From: an uncultured Cyclobacteriaceae bacterium
GTDB taxonomy: Bacteria > Bacteroidota > Bacteroidia > Cytophagales > Cyclobacteriaceae
DNA: 42,453 nucleotides
Assembly (NCBI GenBank): GCA_947492745.1
Contig: CANLOE010000061.1
Location: 1 to 42,453, forward strand
Reading direction: 5' to 3'
Part shown: in pieces, positions 9,973 to 19,029 of the stretch
Layout: each line of letters opens with the position of its first letter
How positions within the stretch are numbered: the first letter of the stretch is position 1
Made by a program: the position numbers and the translations under genes
The notes under the pieces: generated by a model
Databases searched by the model: none
Told to the model about the DNA's origin: nothing
The model's input: the letters and a program-made list of their open reading frames with translations, nothing else

Positions 9973-10428
9973 TGTTCCCGGTAGGTCGCCATTGGCTCAA
10001 AATAGTATTTCGGATTTTTGTTTTTTTGTGTTTGAGTCCAGCCAAAAAAAGACAAGGGTTTTGAGTATGGTCGCAGAGTGGGAAGGGCCCTATGTCAAGA
10101 CCACCCCTTTAGCTAATGCTTCATTTTGGGTTTATGGTATTTATACCGCTAGAGTAGGCTGCTCTTTGATTAGGGCAATGAACGTTCGGTAGAGTAACGT
10201 GGTTCGTACTTCCTTAGGGAGTCGATTTTATGAAATCAAGAATGTTAAAAGTTATAGATACGACATTTGAGGTTTTATTTTGTATAAAATAAATGCAAAA
10301 CGTTATTAGTTATGAGACGTTTAGTAATTTGATTGGATGATTTGGTAAATATTTCTACATTGGAGACCAAAACCGCATCTAACCTCTGCCGATAGGCAGC
10401 ATCACAGATTTTCCTTTTGTAAATAAAT
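9973..10428. other. Intergenic region, no gene seen
   Basis: 456 bp between the two signalling genes. The last 150 bp before the downstream start are AT-rich and probably hold its promoter. Frames crossing this region are shadows of the kinase 3' end. No family repeat was found. Confidence 0.5.
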
Positions 10429-11547
10429 ATGTTGCTCAAACCCCCCGAAAGAATAAAAGAATTGATCCTCTACATCGATGATGAGGAAAAGAACCTAGAG
10501 AGTTTCAAGATTATCTTTAGAAAGGATTATGAGGTACTTTTAGCTACTTCCGCAAAAGAAGGAATGGACCTCATCCGCCAAAATAAGATCAAACTGGTGA
10601 TCACCGATCAGCGCATGCCTAAAATGACAGGTGTGGAATTGTTGGAATGGATTGCCGATCTCTACCCTGATGTATCTCGTGTCATCCTAACGGGCTACAG
10701 TGACGAAAAGGCTATTATCTCGGCCATCAATAAAGGCCAAGTGTTTCGCTATGTTACCAAACCGTGGAAAAAGGAAGAACTCAAAAAGACCATTGATTAT
10801 GCTTTGGAAGCCTACCGGTTACGTGTAGAAAACAAGGAACTGATGGAGAAGTTGAAAAAAGCCAATGATGAGTTGGATGAGTTCGTTTACAGGGCTTCAC
10901 ATGACCTAAGGGCACCTTTGGCTTCGGTCATGGGGCTGATAGATCTCGCTAAAGAAGAGGAGGATATCGCCAAGCTTAAGGAGTACAACACCCTGAAAGA
11001 GCAGAATTTGCTTAAACTGGACCTTATCCTTAAGGATATCATCAGTTTTTCAAAAAATTCACATTTGCAGCTCATTCCCGAAAGGATTTTTTTCGAACAA
11101 TTGATCGTAGAGTGTTTTCAATACAATGACTATCTGGAAAATGCCGATAGCGTAGACAAAACCTATACAATTGCTGGGGAGGGCGTGTTTATATCCGATA
11201 GGTTTCGCCTGAGCATTATCCTGAACAACCTTATTTCAAATGCCATCAAGTACTGTCAGCTGTCCAAGGTTCCCAAGTTGCACATTGAGGTCAGTTTAGT
11301 GGACGGACAGGCTGTCATCGCAGTCGAGGACAACGGAAAAGGAATTAGCGAAGATCAACTTTCCAAGATATTTGATATGTTCCATCGGGGTATTGCCGAG
11401 AGTACGGGAGCTGGGCTAGGGCTGTTTATTGTCAAGGAGGCAGTGTACAAGCTAAAAGGGAGCATCGATGTTACTTCCGTGGAAGAGGAAGGTTCTAAGT
11501 TCATCGTGACGCTTCCCACTATACCACAAGGGGAGTCGATAGAATGA
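10429..11547 (+). CDS. Receiver-histidine kinase protein
   Basis: 372 residues. An N-terminal receiver domain (about 10-125) has the acidic pair D17/D18 (YIDDEE), phosphoacceptor D60 (VITDQRMP), the Thr of ILTGYS and K111 (YVTKPW). A short coiled linker follows, then a HisKA domain with H158 (RASHDLRAPLASV) and a HATPase domain with NNLISNAIKYC, VEDNGKGIS and GAGLGLFIVKEA. It has no membrane segment and no DNA-binding domain, so its output must be another phosphorelay protein. The receiver placed in front of the kinase suggests that an upstream kinase, perhaps the one encoded just before, controls its activity. Confidence 0.92.
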   Translation: MLLKPPERIKELILYIDDEEKNLESFKIIFRKDYEVLLATSAKEGMDLIRQNKIKLVITDQRMPKMTGVELLEWIADLYPDVSRVILTGYSDEKAIISAINKGQVFRYVTKPWKKEELKKTIDYALEAYRLRVENKELMEKLKKANDELDEFVYRASHDLRAPLASVMGLIDLAKEEEDIAKLKEYNTLKEQNLLKLDLILKDIISFSKNSHLQLIPERIFFEQLIVECFQYNDYLENADSVDKTYTIAGEGVFISDRFRLSIILNNLISNAIKYCQLSKVPKLHIEVSLVDGQAVIAVEDNGKGISEDQLSKIFDMFHRGIAESTGAGLGLFIVKEAVYKLKGSIDVTSVEEEGSKFIVTLPTIPQGESIE

Positions 11548-11672
11548 CGCCTAACGGACATGAATTTTTTTGGAATAGTTCCGTAGGAAAAAAAATGCTT
11601 TTTCTCTTTAGTACTAAAAGTAAAATGAGTAATATTGCAAGCCCAAAGAAATTTGGACCATAAATGAGAGTT

Positions 11673-11750
11673 CGGGATGTGGCGCAGTCCGGTTAGCGCA
11701 CTACTTTAGGGTAGTAGGGGCCGCTGGTTCGAATCCAGTCATCCCGACCA
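11673..11750 (+). tRNA. tRNA-Pro, apparent anticodon AGG
   Basis: A full cloverleaf can be drawn: acceptor CGGGATG/CATCCCG, D stem GCGC/GCGC with loop AGTCCGGTTA, anticodon stem CTACT/AGTAG around the loop TTAGGGT, variable loop GGGCC, and T arm GCTGG-TTCGAAT-CCAGT. CCA is encoded. The C1-G72 pair, A73 discriminator and G35-G36-G37 agree with proline. The anticodon reads AGG, which would decode CCU; A34 is unusual for a bacterial proline tRNA. The 3' half is a typical integrase attachment site. Confidence 0.92.
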
Positions 11751-11754
11751 ATGT

Positions 11755-11796
11755 AAATGCCTCTGAGTCAATGACTTACGAGGCATTTTCTTTTTT
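11755..11796 (+). terminator. Intrinsic terminator of the tRNA gene
   Basis: Perfect 9-bp stem AAATGCCTC (11755-11763) with GAGGCATTT (11780-11788), a second small stem AGTCA/TGACT inside the loop, then TTCTTTTTT. The first in-frame ATG of the integrase (11771) lies inside the loop of this hairpin. Confidence 0.85.
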
Positions 11797-13048
11797 AGGA
11801 ACTGCGCAGGTGGCAGTTGAGGTGTCAGTAAACCAACAATTTAACTTAGTGGCAAAAGAAGAACTTGAAGATGTAAAACCCTTTAAGAAGGCTCGTTATG
11901 TCAAATCCAAAGGGGCAACAAAGGGTTCCTACATTGTATTTTATGTATGGGATGTCCAAAAAAACAGCACTGTCAGAAGACGTTTGCCTATTCCATCACA
12001 ATACAAAACAGAAGCTGAAAAGAAAGCTTACGCAAAGGATAGGATCAAGAAAATAGACAACCTACTTAAAAGCGGCTATCATATTGACCGAAGAAAATCC
12101 AAAGCGGTAGAACTCAAACAAAAGCAAAAACAGGAAAGAAGGATAGAGAAATACTATCTGGTCAGTGAGGCCGCAGATGAAGTGGTCAAACTCAAGGAAC
12201 TAGCTCAAAATTTCGATAAGGGAATAGCTTTTTATAAGAGTAGGCTGAAGCAGCTCACCAAGTGGTTAGAGGACAATAACGAGGATTGTTTGTTGGATGA
12301 ATTGAGTTACACGGTCCTGAGGGATTTCTTTGCCTTTAAGATGAGAAATGAGGTCTGGAGTGCAAAGACTTTTAACCTTACACTGACTGCACTCAAAACC
12401 TTTTACAATGATTGTATCCGTGAAGAATGGGCCACGGCCAAGAACCCTTTCGGGAAGTTCAAAAAACTGCCCGAGGATTACGGGGAAAAGAACAAGCCCT
12501 ATACCGACGATCAGATAGTCGAGCTGAAAGCCTATATACAGGAGCATGACCCCTATTTGTGGACCATCATCAACTTTACCTACTATGCTTTTTTGAGAGG
12601 TACTGAAATGATGCGCCTAAAAGTTGAGGATATCGACCTGCGCAATGACCTGATCTGGGTGAGCGGTAGGCAAAGTAAGACCAAGAAAAAGGAGGTGATA
12701 CCTATTGCGCCGTCACTTAGAAGTGTTATTGACGAAATGGAGCTGCATCGTTTCAGGCAAGGCCATTATCTGCTCTCAAGGTATGAAAGACCATCCGATG
12801 AAAAGATGGGTCCCAATTTTATAGGTAAGCGTTTTAGAAAGGTCAAGGAACATTTCAATCTCGATGAAAATCATACCATTTATGGCTTCAAGCACACTGC
12901 TGTTTGCAACTGGTACAAAAAGGAGAAGGATATCAGGAAAATCCAGAAAATGTGCCGTCATTCCAGTATGTTGATGACAGAACGTTACCTAAAATCAATG
13001 GGGATGTTGGATAATAGTGAGGCGGTGGCTATGTTGCCGAAATTGTAG
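11771..13048 (+). CDS. Tyrosine recombinase/integrase next to tRNA-Pro
   Basis: Up to 425 residues; mediates site-specific integration and excision of a mobile element. Arm/core-binding regions precede the catalytic domain. The first Arg box is FLRGTEMMRLKVEDID. The second box reads YGFKHTAVCNW, with Tyr and Lys where the classical HxxR has His and Arg; such YxFKHT forms occur in Bacteroidota integrases. The third box is CRHSSMLMTERYL with the catalytic Tyr in ERYLKS. The 3' end is intact and followed by terminators. The ATG at 11771 lies inside the tRNA terminator hairpin, so the real start is probably further in, for example the GTG at 11822. No second copy of the tRNA 3' end was seen in the window. 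Confidence 0.9.
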   Translation: MTYEAFSFLGTAQVAVEVSVNQQFNLVAKEELEDVKPFKKARYVKSKGATKGSYIVFYVWDVQKNSTVRRRLPIPSQYKTEAEKKAYAKDRIKKIDNLLKSGYHIDRRKSKAVELKQKQKQERRIEKYYLVSEAADEVVKLKELAQNFDKGIAFYKSRLKQLTKWLEDNNEDCLLDELSYTVLRDFFAFKMRNEVWSAKTFNLTLTALKTFYNDCIREEWATAKNPFGKFKKLPEDYGEKNKPYTDDQIVELKAYIQEHDPYLWTIINFTYYAFLRGTEMMRLKVEDIDLRNDLIWVSGRQSKTKKKEVIPIAPSLRSVIDEMELHRFRQGHYLLSRYERPSDEKMGPNFIGKRFRKVKEHFNLDENHTIYGFKHTAVCNWYKKEKDIRKIQKMCRHSSMLMTERYLKSMGMLDNSEAVAMLPKL

Positions 13049-13053
13049 AACAC

Positions 13054-13090
13054 AAAGCAGAGATAGAGCTAAATGCCCTATCTCTGTTTT
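13054..13090 (+). terminator. Intrinsic terminator after the integrase
   Basis: Stem CAGAGATAG (13058-13066) with CTATCTCTG (13078-13086), followed by TTTTG, 10 bp after the integrase stop. Confidence 0.8.
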
Positions 13091-13104
13091 GTAATCTATG
13101 AATA

Positions 13105-13142
13105 AAAGAAAGGAGGCTGATAGGCCTCCTTTCTTTATTTTT
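13105..13142. terminator. Bidirectional terminator between integrase and subtilase
   Basis: A 13-bp stem AAAGAAAGGAGGC with GCCTCCTTTCTTT and a 6-nt loop TGATAG, with a T-rich tail on the plus strand and A-rich flank on the other side. It separates the two convergent genes. Confidence 0.85.
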
Positions 13143-13168
13143 AATATGCAGTAATTTAGACTTACAAC

Positions 13169-16100
13169 TTACTCTATTAGCAATTTCTCGGAAAATACCT
13201 GCTCTGAGGTAATGATTTTAACCTGGTAAGTTCCGGGACTTAGGTTTTGAATGTTGATGGCCTTAAAGCGTGCACCGGCAGTTTTTAGACCTACTTTTTC
13301 TCTATACATTTCTTTTCCTTCTATCAAATCGGTAATAACGTAGGTTACTTCTGAATCACGCTCCAGTTCAAAATTGATGCTGACCTCTTTTGAAGCGGGA
13401 TTTGGGTGAAGGACCAAAGCCCCATTCAGACTCTTTCCACTTTTTGTACCAGGTCCAAGTCGGTTTTGAACCGGTATATCTACTCCAAACTTGGTCCATT
13501 CATTTTTCCAGTTCGCAAAAGGTACGCGCTCCTTTGGGAAAGCACCTCTAAAATCTACTTTTCTAAAGAAATTTTGCAGCCTCGCTCCCGAGAAATCGGC
13601 ACCTGTGTTTAGCGGGGATGTAGAAAACAATATCCACTTCGGGGTCTTAAAATTAAGAGGGTCTACCTTCCCAAAACCACTAATGCTATTTCCGATAAGC
13701 AAGTCCGGGTGACCTGTTTGGCCCAATCCCGATTGAGTTTGTACCCCTCCTAAAATAGTACCATTTAGTTTTACTTTATTGGGACTGCTACTTGCGGAGA
13801 TTTGATCGTCGCCCCAACCACCCACTGTAGAATTGAACAATGAAGTGGTAGTTTTATCATCAATAAGCCAAAACCCCTTGTTACCGTCAATGGATAAAAT
13901 GTCGAAGTTTGAGAAAGTCGTTGATGTATTGATGTTGCTATGTATATTATGTTCCGGACCGTTCCAGGATAGTATTCCATGTTTTACCGATGCATTGGTG
14001 TCGTTAAGGTTTCCTTGTCCAAGCAGTGCCCCAAATTGCAAACGGCTACGATTGCCATACTGCGTAATAATATCTGTACCACTGTTGAGATAACCTACAA
14101 AGTATTTCATGTCCACTGTCCCACCGTAAAGTCCCAAACCGTTATAACCACTTTGGGATATTTGAACATAGTTAATTTGAGTACCACGTCCAACACCTGC
14201 CAAGGTGAGCGCATTCGTAAAAAAAGAAGTACCTGCGTGTTCGATGCGTACATATTTTAGAATCCCCGAGTCATCCATTACTTGCCTCCCCCCAGAAGTG
14301 GTTATGTCAAACACTTTATAAGTCGGTAATAAAGCTGAAGGTGCATTACCGCAAATAAGCACTCCGTTCCAATCACCTGCCTTCCTCAATGTTTCTGCCG
14401 CTAAAGATGTAAATACAATGGGTTTGGACCTCGTTCCTTCGGCAAGGAGTTTTGAGCCTTTTTCAACTACCAGTCCACCGTTCTTGGAGGCCTTCAATAC
14501 CGAACCGGGCAATAGTGATAAGGTTGCGCCTTCCTTCACTGTCGTAATTCTTGTCAATAGAAACGACTGAGAAGGGTTTATCACCAAATCTTCACTGATG
14601 CTCCCTTCTAGAGGCATGTAACTATTTACCTTGCCATTTTCAACTGAGTAAATAACCTTGCCTTCGGTTTCTCCATAGTCGTTAACCGCCGATACTTTGA
14701 GATAGGCCTGCTCGGCGGTGTTCAATCCATCAATTGTTATATTTGGCAAATCACTGTCCACTATAGGGGATGGTCCCATATCAGCTCCTGAACTTGTAAA
14801 GGAAAGGTCGGTATCCGTGTCATAGTAAACTTTGAACGAGCTTGCCCCAAGCGCAGTATAGTTCATCTTTATTTTACCATTTTCAATACGAAAGTTAAAG
14901 ACAATCGGCACATTGGGCCTAAAGCCCAAAGCAGTGGTTGCCGTGTTCCCATTTCCAAAGTCATCCTGATCTCTGGTTATTGCCGATACTTTGGATATGA
15001 TATCACCGTTTTCATCTCTACTCCATTCGTATCCATCAGGAAGGTTGGTCGGTAAGGTTACTGTCCATGAATTCGTTACATTGTTGGTTATATGTGTGGT
15101 GTTTGCGATTTCATATTGACCATCTTCGTGTTCCAGGTACAATCGCCACTCCCATTGCTGAGGTATTGAGGGGTCGTCCTGGTCGATGAACCTTGCGCTA
15201 AAAGTATGTATTTCACCTAAGTTCATCCTATTGGGGACAAAATCAAATTCAACTTTATCATTGATTCCCGTTATTGGATTGGCCGTTAACAATTGCAATA
15301 CGTCCAGTACTTTATCATCGGTCCGAGTATTCAAAAGCCAGTTTTTAAGTTGTCCGGGCGACCTATTTTTACCTTCTTGTATATCCTTTTGTAATAATAA
15401 TGCCATGGCCCCTACCACATGCGGTGCCGACATACTTGTTCCGGCCTTGACCACATGTTTTCCGTCTTGCACCAGAAGTCTATTTGTAAAGTATTTCGGC
15501 AAAGTCTGTGCTGAAAAGCTTGATACTATTACATCGCCTGGAGCATAAGTGTCCGGTTTGGATAACCCATTTCTTGAAGTTCCCCGATTACTGAAATAAC
15601 TGATTTGACCGATGGCTGCTTGAGAAGGTTGGTTTTGGGTGATTCTTCCAAGGTCTACCCATTGGTTTCTGGAAGCAATACTTCCCACACAGATAACTTC
15701 CTGAAGGCTTCCCGGCTCTCTGATTTTATGGTTATTATCGTTATCTCCTTTTAGGAAATTCCCGATGGGGTGACCTCCCGCTGCTATTTTGTACATGTCC
15801 CAGCTACCGGAACTACCTTCAATTTTCACTTTCCATCGTCCCGACCTGATCTGAACGTCGAAGATGCCATCCGAATTGGTATCCCTGTCCCGTATACCAA
15901 ATGATACCACAGCATCGGTCAAGGCCGGGTTGGAACCGTCTTCAAGATTGAAAATGAAAACCCCGCCATCATCTGTATCTTCCAGGATTGCATCGTTCTT
16001 TTCTACAGGGCCATACCTTTTGCCCGAAGGTGAGATCAACGTGACTTTATAATTCTCAAATTTCGGATAGTAGATTTGAAAATTGGCACTTTCTTCCTTG

Positions 16101-17293
16101 TTTTCCAAAGTCCCTTCGATGTTCAACGTGCGCGTGGTAGTGCCTTGTCCACTGGTGTGGTTCCAATTACGCTTATCATCCAAATCCCTACTGTCCTGAT
16201 TTTCGTTTCCGGCTGCCGATACTACCACCCTTCCTTTTCCATAGGCAGGATTATTGATTATTGCCTGTACACTTAACTCAAATAAACTGGTGCCATTTCT
16301 AGGGCCTTCGGTAGGGATAGTACTTAAATTCACAACCCAAGGTTTGCCTAGCTGCTTAGCTTTATCGCTTATGTATTTGATCCCGTCAATTACATTGGCA
16401 CTGTTGCTGAAATTGGATATCCTTCCAGGTTCAAGGTAGGTGGTAAGCTTTACCACTACTAGATCAGCCCCCGGTGCTACCCCTACATATTGGTTCGCAG
16501 GCTGGCCGTAATCCGTTGCGTTTCCATTTCCGGCAGCGATACCGGCAATGTGCGTTCCATGACCAACAACATCGATTGTGCCTGCTCTCCCTTCCGAAAG
16601 AATAGCATTGTCATATTCTAAGCCATAGTTCAACTCCCCACCGGGTCCATCCCCAAATGGAGCTGTCTGGTCCCAGAGGTATTGTATTCTGCTTTTGGTA
16701 CCGTCCGCTGTTTTAAAATCATCGTGGCGGATATCAATACCCGTGTCAACAATACCGACAACTACCCCTTCACCCGTAAGCCCTGTTCGTTCCCTTGCCA
16801 ATTTAGCTCCGATAATATCCGTACTGATATCTGTCAATAAACCATTTGCAGAAGTAGGGCTATGAATGTCCTCAAGATTCAAATTGGTTGTTTCAAGTCT
16901 TCTTGCAAGTTCGATGGCTTTGATCTGATTTAATGCAGTTATCGTAGGCAATGAAGATAATGGAAACTTGACTGTCATGTAGTTTTCGATAACACTGTTT
17001 ACCTCTACTCCCATATCTCGCAATAGAGTGGGATTGCACTCGCACCATAGTATAGCGGGTACTATGGGGTCTGACTCATTCCGGTCAACAATACCATCAT
17101 AATAGGAATCCCTGAGCACTGTTTTTTCACCGGGACTTCCGGTCCTGTTATACTTTGAGGCAATGGACCCTAAACGCATTTGGTACAGCATTTGCAATCG
17201 TGGGTCTGCTTTGGTGAGCCGTTGACTATTTTGAGAAAGGCATGGCAATGCCAGGGTACACAAAATTGTGCACCATAGAATTGTTTTATTCAT
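13169..17293 (-). CDS. Secreted subtilisin-like serine protease (S8) with T9SS sorting domain
   Basis: 1374 residues. A signal peptide ends near CLSQ (residue 21). The peptidase domain (about 170-660) has a complete triad: D183 in GIVDTGID, H245 in GHGTHIAG and S620 in AGTSMSAPHV. An insert of roughly 170 residues between the oxyanion Asn region (SAAGNEN, near 360) and the Ser box resembles a PPC-like beta domain. A fibronectin-like stretch and right-handed beta-helix-like material (about 900-1280) follow. The last 80 residues (from LHPNPASKEVSINF) form a type A T9SS sorting domain, so it is exported across the outer membrane and kept on or released from the surface. It is 30 bp downstream of the 17324-18265 gene and probably co-transcribed. 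Substrate unknown. Confidence 0.95.
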   Translation of the reverse strand: MNKTILWCTILCTLALPCLSQNSQRLTKADPRLQMLYQMRLGSIASKYNRTGSPGEKTVLRDSYYDGIVDRNESDPIVPAILWCECNPTLLRDMGVEVNSVIENYMTVKFPLSSLPTITALNQIKAIELARRLETTNLNLEDIHSPTSANGLLTDISTDIIGAKLARERTGLTGEGVVVGIVDTGIDIRHDDFKTADGTKSRIQYLWDQTAPFGDGPGGELNYGLEYDNAILSEGRAGTIDVVGHGTHIAGIAAGNGNATDYGQPANQYVGVAPGADLVVVKLTTYLEPGRISNFSNSANVIDGIKYISDKAKQLGKPWVVNLSTIPTEGPRNGTSLFELSVQAIINNPAYGKGRVVVSAAGNENQDSRDLDDKRNWNHTSGQGTTTRTLNIEGTLENKEESANFQIYYPKFENYKVTLISPSGKRYGPVEKNDAILEDTDDGGVFIFNLEDGSNPALTDAVVSFGIRDRDTNSDGIFDVQIRSGRWKVKIEGSSGSWDMYKIAAGGHPIGNFLKGDNDNNHKIREPGSLQEVICVGSIASRNQWVDLGRITQNQPSQAAIGQISYFSNRGTSRNGLSKPDTYAPGDVIVSSFSAQTLPKYFTNRLLVQDGKHVVKAGTSMSAPHVVGAMALLLQKDIQEGKNRSPGQLKNWLLNTRTDDKVLDVLQLLTANPITGINDKVEFDFVPNRMNLGEIHTFSARFIDQDDPSIPQQWEWRLYLEHEDGQYEIANTTHITNNVTNSWTVTLPTNLPDGYEWSRDENGDIISKVSAITRDQDDFGNGNTATTALGFRPNVPIVFNFRIENGKIKMNYTALGASSFKVYYDTDTDLSFTSSGADMGPSPIVDSDLPNITIDGLNTAEQAYLKVSAVNDYGETEGKVIYSVENGKVNSYMPLEGSISEDLVINPSQSFLLTRITTVKEGATLSLLPGSVLKASKNGGLVVEKGSKLLAEGTRSKPIVFTSLAAETLRKAGDWNGVLICGNAPSALLPTYKVFDITTSGGRQVMDDSGILKYVRIEHAGTSFFTNALTLAGVGRGTQINYVQISQSGYNGLGLYGGTVDMKYFVGYLNSGTDIITQYGNRSRLQFGALLGQGNLNDTNASVKHGILSWNGPEHNIHSNINTSTTFSNFDILSIDGNKGFWLIDDKTTTSLFNSTVGGWGDDQISASSSPNKVKLNGTILGGVQTQSGLGQTGHPDLLIGNSISGFGKVDPLNFKTPKWILFSTSPLNTGADFSGARLQNFFRKVDFRGAFPKERVPFANWKNEWTKFGVDIPVQNRLGPGTKSGKSLNGALVLHPNPASKEVSINFELERDSEVTYVITDLIEGKEMYREKVGLKTAGARFKAINIQNLSPGTYQVKIITSEQVFSEKLLIE

Positions 17294-17323
17294 GGTGTTT
17301 GTTATAAGTTAGTGGTCAATATA

Positions 17324-18265
17324 TCAGGGTTCGGAGAGGTGGTATTCTCCCAGGAAATTGAAGTAATCGGTACAGTTGAACACTTCCTGCATTATTTGTG
17401 CATCATAAACTAAAGAACATAGGTATATATTGGTATCCAGATCTAAGGATACCTTCTGTTTGGGGCCAACAAAAACACTGAATACAGTAGCGTTATACTT
17501 ATAATCCATTTGAGTCTTAACATCGTAAAAACCTACCGGAAGAGCGTCCATTTGATAATATCCATTTTCATCAGTCCATACCGTCGAACGGAAATCATCT
17601 TGATGCTGATCGCCGATAACAATAATCCTTCTCGATGCTGTTACACTTGATGTTTTTTCGGTCAGCCCTCCATTTTTTAACTCGTAGACAGGAACCTCTT
17701 GTATTTTGTCCAACTTGCTCTTGTTCATCGTGGTCGGGCCGTTGACAGTATCCTTTAAGATACCATTTATACTACCGGAACGGTTTGTCAATGAATCGAC
17801 CAGAACATAGGTTTTTGCTTTTACCAATACAGTATCCTGTACAGTATTGAGGCCTTTCGAGTATTTTTTCATTGTCAACAATTTTTTATGATCAATGGGA
17901 ACACTCACATAAGAAGTATGGCCCGCTATCACTTCAATTTCTTTTGCAATATGCTTGGCACTGTCCAATTCCATGTACTTTACAGTGATAGAATACTTCC
18001 CAGGGAGTAAATCTTCCAGAACAAATCCTGATGGCTCATATTGTGCCCATCGTACTATTCGTTTTTCAGGCCCATCGACAACTGCATAACAATCTTCCTT
18101 ACCCGTGGCAAAACTCCCAAATGTATATCCGTCTTTCTCATAAGGACCGATTTTAAGTACCATACGTCCTTTACCAACCGTATTTTTTTGAGGAAGGCTT
18201 TTATTGCACATCGCTGATATCAAAACAACCATGGCAATGGTGATAAGAAGTTTGAATGATTTCAT
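17324..18265 (-). CDS. Exported protein with carboxypeptidase-regulatory-like beta domains
   Basis: 313 residues from the ATG at 18263-18265 (MKSFKLLITIAMVV), which starts a clear signal sequence. A longer frame to 18313 adds a polar 16-residue extension and is less likely. A Cys follows the hydrophobic segment (ISAMC), a poor lipobox, so lipidation is uncertain. Residues 35-140 contain a beta domain (LEDLLPGKYSITVKY, EVIAGHTSYVSVPI) and the C-terminal half resembles another prealbumin-like domain (YYQMDALPVGFYDVK). It lies directly upstream of the subtilase on the same strand with a short gap, so the two may be co-expressed at the surface. No specific function recognised. Confidence 0.7.
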   Translation of the reverse strand: MKSFKLLITIAMVVLISAMCNKSLPQKNTVGKGRMVLKIGPYEKDGYTFGSFATGKEDCYAVVDGPEKRIVRWAQYEPSGFVLEDLLPGKYSITVKYMELDSAKHIAKEIEVIAGHTSYVSVPIDHKKLLTMKKYSKGLNTVQDTVLVKAKTYVLVDSLTNRSGSINGILKDTVNGPTTMNKSKLDKIQEVPVYELKNGGLTEKTSSVTASRRIIVIGDQHQDDFRSTVWTDENGYYQMDALPVGFYDVKTQMDYKYNATVFSVFVGPKQKVSLDLDTNIYLCSLVYDAQIMQEVFNCTDYFNFLGEYHLSEP

Positions 18266-18408
18266 AGGTTGAATATCGTTAATCGTGACAATATGAGCAT
18301 CTTGTTCCATCACCTAAATTACTCTAATGATAGCCCAATTAGAATCATCCGGCATTACTATTGTTTTATTTCCGTGGCAGGGTATCATTTTGATGATGTT
18401 ATCAGTTA

Positions 18409-18567
18409 TACAAACTTAGCTTTCAAATATCGCCTATCTTCCTGTTCATTTTGCTTCACTCTGCGTGGACCATCCTCGGGATAGCGCTGCTATCCCTGCG
18501 GTTCCCGCCTTGATCGAAACAAAATGACCCGCGGAATCTTATACGACATTTAAAACCTAAATTTGTA
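18409..18567 (-). mobile_element. M159 MITE-like element, copy 2, flanked by TTA
   Basis: 159 bp, starting TACAAACTTAGCTTTCAAAT and ending AACCTAAATTTGTA. TTA occurs at both 18406-18408 and 18568-18570. The centre is a perfect 8-bp hairpin GGGATAGC-GCT-GCTATCCC. It lies in the gap upstream of the 17324-18265 gene. No P174 sequence was noticed around it. Confidence 0.85.
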
Positions 18568-18616
18568 TTAGTGACATTTGAGAGGGAAATGTGAACAATT
18601 TTTTTGTTTTTTTCCG

Positions 18617-18925
18617 TCAAGGCATTCCGTCCTCACATTTTTTCATCCCTTCTACAAAAGATTTCAGTTCCTTGAGCTTGAGGGTATCGGGCGTGATGTC
18701 CAGTTTCTGTAGTTCCAGAAGCTCGCCCATGGGCAGGAGTAGTGCCATGATACCGTTCAGTTTCGCATTTTCGGTAGTCTGCCCTTCAATAGCTTCAATG
18801 CCCTTCCGGAGGTGTTCTGTCAGTTCGATTTCCCTTTCTTGTGTGGGGAGTATGTTATCCACCTCCTCGACCCATGAGGCTGCCGTTACATTGAAATCCT
18901 TGATATGTTGTTCTGTGTTGCTCAT
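18617..18925 (-). CDS. Small helical protein of unknown function (paralogue of 37555-37839)
   Basis: 102 residues from the ATG at 18923-18925 (MSNTEQHIKDFN); an upstream extension to 19033 reads through non-coding-looking sequence and is rejected. No signal peptide, membrane segment or Cys motif in the core; predicted mostly helical, rich in E, K and L. It is plainly related to the 94-residue protein at 37555-37839: both share ILP/MLP..EREI.LTE, GIE.IE, ELL.LQKLD.T.DT.KL.ELK. By eye about 38 of 80 aligned residues are identical. It follows the 19030-19326 gene with a gap of about 105 bp on the same strand. Family not recognised. Confidence 0.7.
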   Translation of the reverse strand: MSNTEQHIKDFNVTAASWVEEVDNILPTQEREIELTEHLRKGIEAIEGQTTENAKLNGIMALLLPMGELLELQKLDITPDTLKLKELKSFVEGMKKCEDGMP

Positions 18926-19029
18926 TTTATGTATTGTTCGTTTGTGGTATGGCATGAAAAAAACTGCCCGCCCGTGACGTTGGACGGACAGTTCCAACCC
19001 TAAACCAAACCAATAGTATTGCCATGAAA

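Noticed and set aside
9848-10192. A 114-codon frame overlapping the end of the histidine kinase
   Set aside because: Its first 120 bp are antiphase to a clear kinase domain and the rest is unconvincing.
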